Assembly (NCBI GenBank): GCA_003164375.1
Contig: PLTE01000067.1
Span: 1-7,462 of the forward strand
Source: Hyphomicrobiales bacterium
Lineage (GTDB): Bacteria > Pseudomonadota > Alphaproteobacteria > Rhizobiales > Xanthobacteraceae
Direction: 5' to 3'
Length of the DNA stretch: 7,462 nucleotides
A program made the position numbers and the translations under genes. Below are positions 5,378 to 7,462 of the stretch, piece by piece (position 1 is the stretch's first letter; the number at the start of each line of letters is the position of its first letter). Below the pieces are notes generated by a model. The model saw nothing but the letters and a program-made list of their open reading frames with translations, did no database searches and was not told the origin of the DNA.

Positions 5378-6583
5378 ATGTCCAAGTCAGCAACAACCGT
5401 GCCCGCAAAAAAAATCTACCGGCCGGAAACCCGCCTGGTGCAATCCGGCACGCTGCGCACGCCGTTCGGCGAGACCTCGGAGGCGCTGTTTCTCACGCAA
5501 GGCTACGTTTACGACACCGCTGCCCAGGCCGAGGCGCGCTTTAAGGGCGACGATCCCGGCTATCAATATTCGCGCTTTGCCAATCCCACCGTCGACATGT
5601 TCGAGCGGCGTATGGCGGCGTTCGAAGGCGCCGAATCAGCGCGCGCCACTGCGACCGGCATGGCCGCAGTCACGCTCGCTTTGGTCGGCCAGGTCAAGGC
5701 CGGCGACCACGTCGTCGCCGCCAAAGCGATGTTCGGCTCCTGCCGCTATATCGTCGAGGATTACCTGCCGCGTTTCGGCGTTTCCTCGACCCTGGTCGAC
5801 GGCTGCGATCTCAATTCCTGGAAGAACGCGGTGCGGCCGAACACCAAGACCTTCTTCCTGGAAAGCCCGACCAATCCGGCGCTCGAGATCATCGACATTG
5901 CCGAGGTCGCCAAGATCGCGCACGCAGCCGGCGCGACGCTCGTCGTCGACAATGTGTTCGCCACGCCGCTGTTTCAAAGCCCGCTGGCGCTCGGCGCCGA
6001 CTGCGTAGTCTATTCCGCGACCAAACATATCGACGGCCAGGGCCGCTGCCTCGGCGGCGTCGTGCTCGCGTCCGAGAAATTCATCATGGACAATGTCCAT
6101 ATGTTGTTGCGCCAGACCGGGCCGTCGATGTCGCCGTTCAACGCCTGGGTGCTGCTCAAGGGTCTCGAAACGCTCGCGGTGCGGGTGCGGCGGCAGACCG
6201 ACAGCGCGGCGACTCTTGCCGTGGCGCTCGCCGAAAACGCAAAGATTTCGCGCCTGATCTATCCCGGCAGCCCCGATCATCCGCAGGCCGCCATCGCGCA
6301 AAAGCAGATGCGCGGCGGCTCGACGCTGGTCGCCTTCGAAATCAAGGGCGGCAAGAAATCAGCGTTCCGTTTTCAGGACGGCCTCAAGCTCATCCGCATC
6401 AGCAACAATCTCGGCGACGCCAAGAGCCTGATCACCCACCCCGCGACCACCACGCACGCCCGGCTCAAGCCCGAGCAACGCGCCGAGCTCGGCATCAGCG
6501 ACGGCCTGGTGCGCGTCTCCGTGGGTCTCGAGCATCCCGACGATATCGTGGAGGACGTGCTCGCGGCGCTTGAGGGAGTGTGA
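5378..6583 (+). CDS. metZ: O-succinylhomoserine sulfhydrylase (MetZ)
   Basis: This PLP enzyme of the Cys/Met metabolism family joins an activated homoserine with sulphide to give homocysteine, the direct-sulphydrylation step of methionine synthesis. It has 401 residues, normal for the family. The PLP lysine is K216 in YSATKHIDGQGRCLGG. D191 in VVDNVFATP contacts the PLP ring, Y64 and R66 in YSRFANPT bind phosphate from the neighbouring subunit, and R379 in VRVSVGLE should hold the substrate carboxylate. The GQGRCLGG stretch after the lysine is typical of MetZ rather than cystathionine gamma-synthase. The ATG has AGGAGG at 5365-5370, 7 bases upstream; the frame is open back to 5297, but that part lies inside the terminator. 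Expression is probably controlled by the SAM-II leader. An O-acetylhomoserine substrate cannot be excluded from sequence. Confidence 0.95.
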   Translation: MSKSATTVPAKKIYRPETRLVQSGTLRTPFGETSEALFLTQGYVYDTAAQAEARFKGDDPGYQYSRFANPTVDMFERRMAAFEGAESARATATGMAAVTLALVGQVKAGDHVVAAKAMFGSCRYIVEDYLPRFGVSSTLVDGCDLNSWKNAVRPNTKTFFLESPTNPALEIIDIAEVAKIAHAAGATLVVDNVFATPLFQSPLALGADCVVYSATKHIDGQGRCLGGVVLASEKFIMDNVHMLLRQTGPSMSPFNAWVLLKGLETLAVRVRRQTDSAATLAVALAENAKISRLIYPGSPDHPQAAIAQKQMRGGSTLVAFEIKGGKKSAFRFQDGLKLIRISNNLGDAKSLITHPATTTHARLKPEQRAELGISDGLVRVSVGLEHPDDIVEDVLAALEGV

Positions 6584-6623
6584 TCCGGTCACGCCAACCG
6601 GCGTAAATAATGACTCCTTGGCT

Positions 6624-6666
6624 CGTCATGGCCGGACTTGTTCCGGCCATCCACGTCTTTGATTTG
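6624..6666 (+). repeat. Dispersed intergenic repeat, copy 1 (43 bases)
   Basis: This block is identical over 43 bases to 7336-7378 and in the same direction. It contains a 9-bp hairpin, ATGGCCGGA with TCCGGCCAT, around CTTGT. The preceding AATAATGACTC also resembles the bases before copy 2. The pattern, which reads as MAGTSPAMT on the other strand, is a very common Hyphomicrobiales intergenic repeat. Confidence 0.9.
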
Positions 6667-6678
6667 TACAGCGAGCGT

Positions 6679-6757
6679 AACCCGGATGAGCGAAGCGACA
6701 TCCGGGTTCTTCCTCCCGGCGCGCAGTCCGCATGTCGCTTCGCTCATGCGGGACTGC
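6679..6757. repeat. Pair of hairpins with mutually complementary loops, 3' side of the cupin gene
   Basis: Hairpin A is AACCCGGAT (6679-6687) with ATCCGGGTT (6700-6708). Hairpin B is GCAGTCCGCATG (6723-6734) with CATGCGGGACTGC (6745-6757), with one extra G. The loop and inner stem of A (6686-6701) are a perfect 16-base inverted copy of those of B (6732-6747), so the region can fold either as two hairpins or as one long one. The ACCCGGAT-AGCGAAGCG type of sequence is a familiar dispersed REP-like repeat in alphaproteobacteria. It lies between the convergent metZ and cupin genes. Confidence 0.85.
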
Positions 6758-6770
6758 TACGGCCGGGCGC

Positions 6771-7196
6771 TCACGCTCGCCGATAGCCCGGCAGCGAATC
6801 ATCTACGACATTGGGCAGGTTCACCACGATGTTCTCCGGCGTGCGGCAGGCGAGCCAGATGAGTTCTTCCGTGGTGCTCATATTGGCTTCGAGATGCGGC
6901 AGAAACGGCGGCACGAACATGAAGTCGCCCGCCGCCATGTCGAGGTAGTCCGCAAAATCCTTGCCGAAATAAATGCGGGCGCGGCCGGACAAAAGGTAAG
7001 CGCCGGTTTCGGCCTCGCCGTGGTGGTGCGGCAGCGAGCGGAAGCCGGGCGCGTTCTTGGCCTGGCCGAACCACAGCCGGGTCGCCGGGGTGTGCTGCGG
7101 TCCCACCCCGGTCACGAGCGCAAGGCCGCCCGATTGCGCGGTGTTGCCGTCTTCCTGGCCTTTCCGGGTGATCACCGGCCGGTCGTTGACTGTCAT
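6771..7196 (-). CDS. Small single-domain cupin protein
   Basis: This 141-residue protein is a single cupin barrel. Motif 1 is PHHHGEAETGAYLLSGRARIY... with H57, H59 and E63 as likely metal ligands, and motif 2 is GDFMFVPPFLPHLEAN with H101 as the fourth. In motif 2 the usual PxG is PPF, so the glycine is missing. There is no signal peptide, so it is probably cytoplasmic. The ATG at 7196 has GGAGA about 9 bases upstream. Such proteins bind a divalent metal and may be sugar isomerases, small dioxygenases or ligand sensors; nothing here decides which. It stands alone between two copies of a repeat and converges on metZ. The last few residues (PGYRRA) are encoded within a hairpin-forming GC-rich stretch and could be repeat-derived. 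Confidence 0.85.
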   Translation of the reverse strand: MTVNDRPVITRKGQEDGNTAQSGGLALVTGVGPQHTPATRLWFGQAKNAPGFRSLPHHHGEAETGAYLLSGRARIYFGKDFADYLDMAAGDFMFVPPFLPHLEANMSTTEELIWLACRTPENIVVNLPNVVDDSLPGYRRA

Positions 7197-7335
7197 CGCG
7201 AATTCTCCGTGCGGCGGCCTGCGCGCGCGAGCCGGCTTTTCGCGCGACCTACACCGGCACGCTCATGCAGGCAAGCGTAGCAACCCTAGCCTAAGCGCGT
7301 CATACCCACCGACGAAAATAACGACTCACTCATTT
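7197..7335. other. Upstream region of the cupin gene
   Basis: This segment should contain the promoter and leader of the leftward cupin gene. Apart from the ribosome site next to the ATG I see no clear -10/-35 pair, operator or RNA structure. Confidence 0.4.
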
Positions 7336-7378
7336 CGTCATGGCCGGACTTGTTCCGGCCATCCACGTCTTTGATTTG
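7336..7378 (+). repeat. Dispersed intergenic repeat, copy 2 (43 bases)
   Basis: Identical over 43 bases and in the same direction as 6624-6666, 712 bases away, with the same 9-bp ATGGCCGGA/TCCGGCCAT hairpin. The AATAACGACTC before it parallels AATAATGACTC before copy 1, and the CAG a few bases after both is shared. The two copies bracket the cupin gene and its flanks. Confidence 0.9.
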
Positions 7379-7462
7379 CGCAGAACGCGGGGCGCGCAAT
7401 GTCGGAATAGCGCACCATGCGTGTGATATGTTGGTTAAGTGGAGTGCACCCCTAGAGTGAGA
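7379..7462. other. Right-hand edge, no recognised feature
   Basis: These 84 bases carry no convincing coding region, RNA gene or promoter. They are less GC-rich at the end than the rest of the window and may be the upstream region of a gene beyond the edge. Confidence 0.4.

Noticed and set aside
5636..6301. Open frame of 221 codons opposite metZ
   Set aside because: Antisense mirror of a clearly coding PLP enzyme gene.
6585..6601. CCGGT/ACCGG hairpin just after metZ as a terminator
   Set aside because: Only 5 bp and no U-run follows.
3917..7378. Repeats considered as a CRISPR array
   Set aside because: Only single or paired palindromic repeats far apart, no regular spacers and no cas genes.

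Overview
The window looks like an ordinary chromosomal stretch from a GC-rich alphaproteobacterium of the Hyphomicrobiales (Bradyrhizobium/Rhodopseudomonas/Xanthobacteraceae type). Four things suggest this. There is an IalB-family secreted protein beside a ctaC-ctaD cytochrome oxidase operon. The dCTP deaminase is the long, two-domain form. A SAM-II riboswitch precedes metZ. The intergenic regions carry the short palindromic repeats typical of that order. The species cannot be named from the sequence alone.

Layout. Positions 1-1336 (minus strand) hold the start of a respiratory operon: ctaC (oxidase subunit II, complete) followed after 51 bases by ctaD (subunit I, cut by the window edge). A gap of about 460 bases without a credible gene separates it from a divergent IalB-family gene (1798-2370, plus). 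After 117 bases comes tldD (2488-3909, plus), encoding a TldD-type metalloprotease subunit. tldD converges on dcd (4005-5114, minus) across an 83-base imperfect palindrome. dcd and metZ (5378-6583, plus) are divergent. The gap between them carries a strong sigma-70-like promoter, a SAM-II riboswitch and an intrinsic terminator, all reading toward metZ. metZ converges on a small cupin gene (6771-7196, minus). One 43-base repeat lies on each side of that cupin gene, and a compact cluster of interlocking hairpins sits at its 3' end.

How the genes work together. They do not form one system. ctaC and ctaD build the aa3-type terminal oxidase. MetZ makes homocysteine from an activated homoserine, and its transcription is probably shut off when SAM is abundant. 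Dcd supplies dUMP precursors. TldD is a quality-control or maturation protease that normally needs a TldE/PmbA partner, which is not in this window. The IalB-family and cupin proteins are conserved but functionally undefined.

I found no evidence of a novel multi-gene system. The most informative features are the metZ leader, which can be read almost base by base as promoter, aptamer, antiterminator and terminator, and the repeat structures around the cupin gene.
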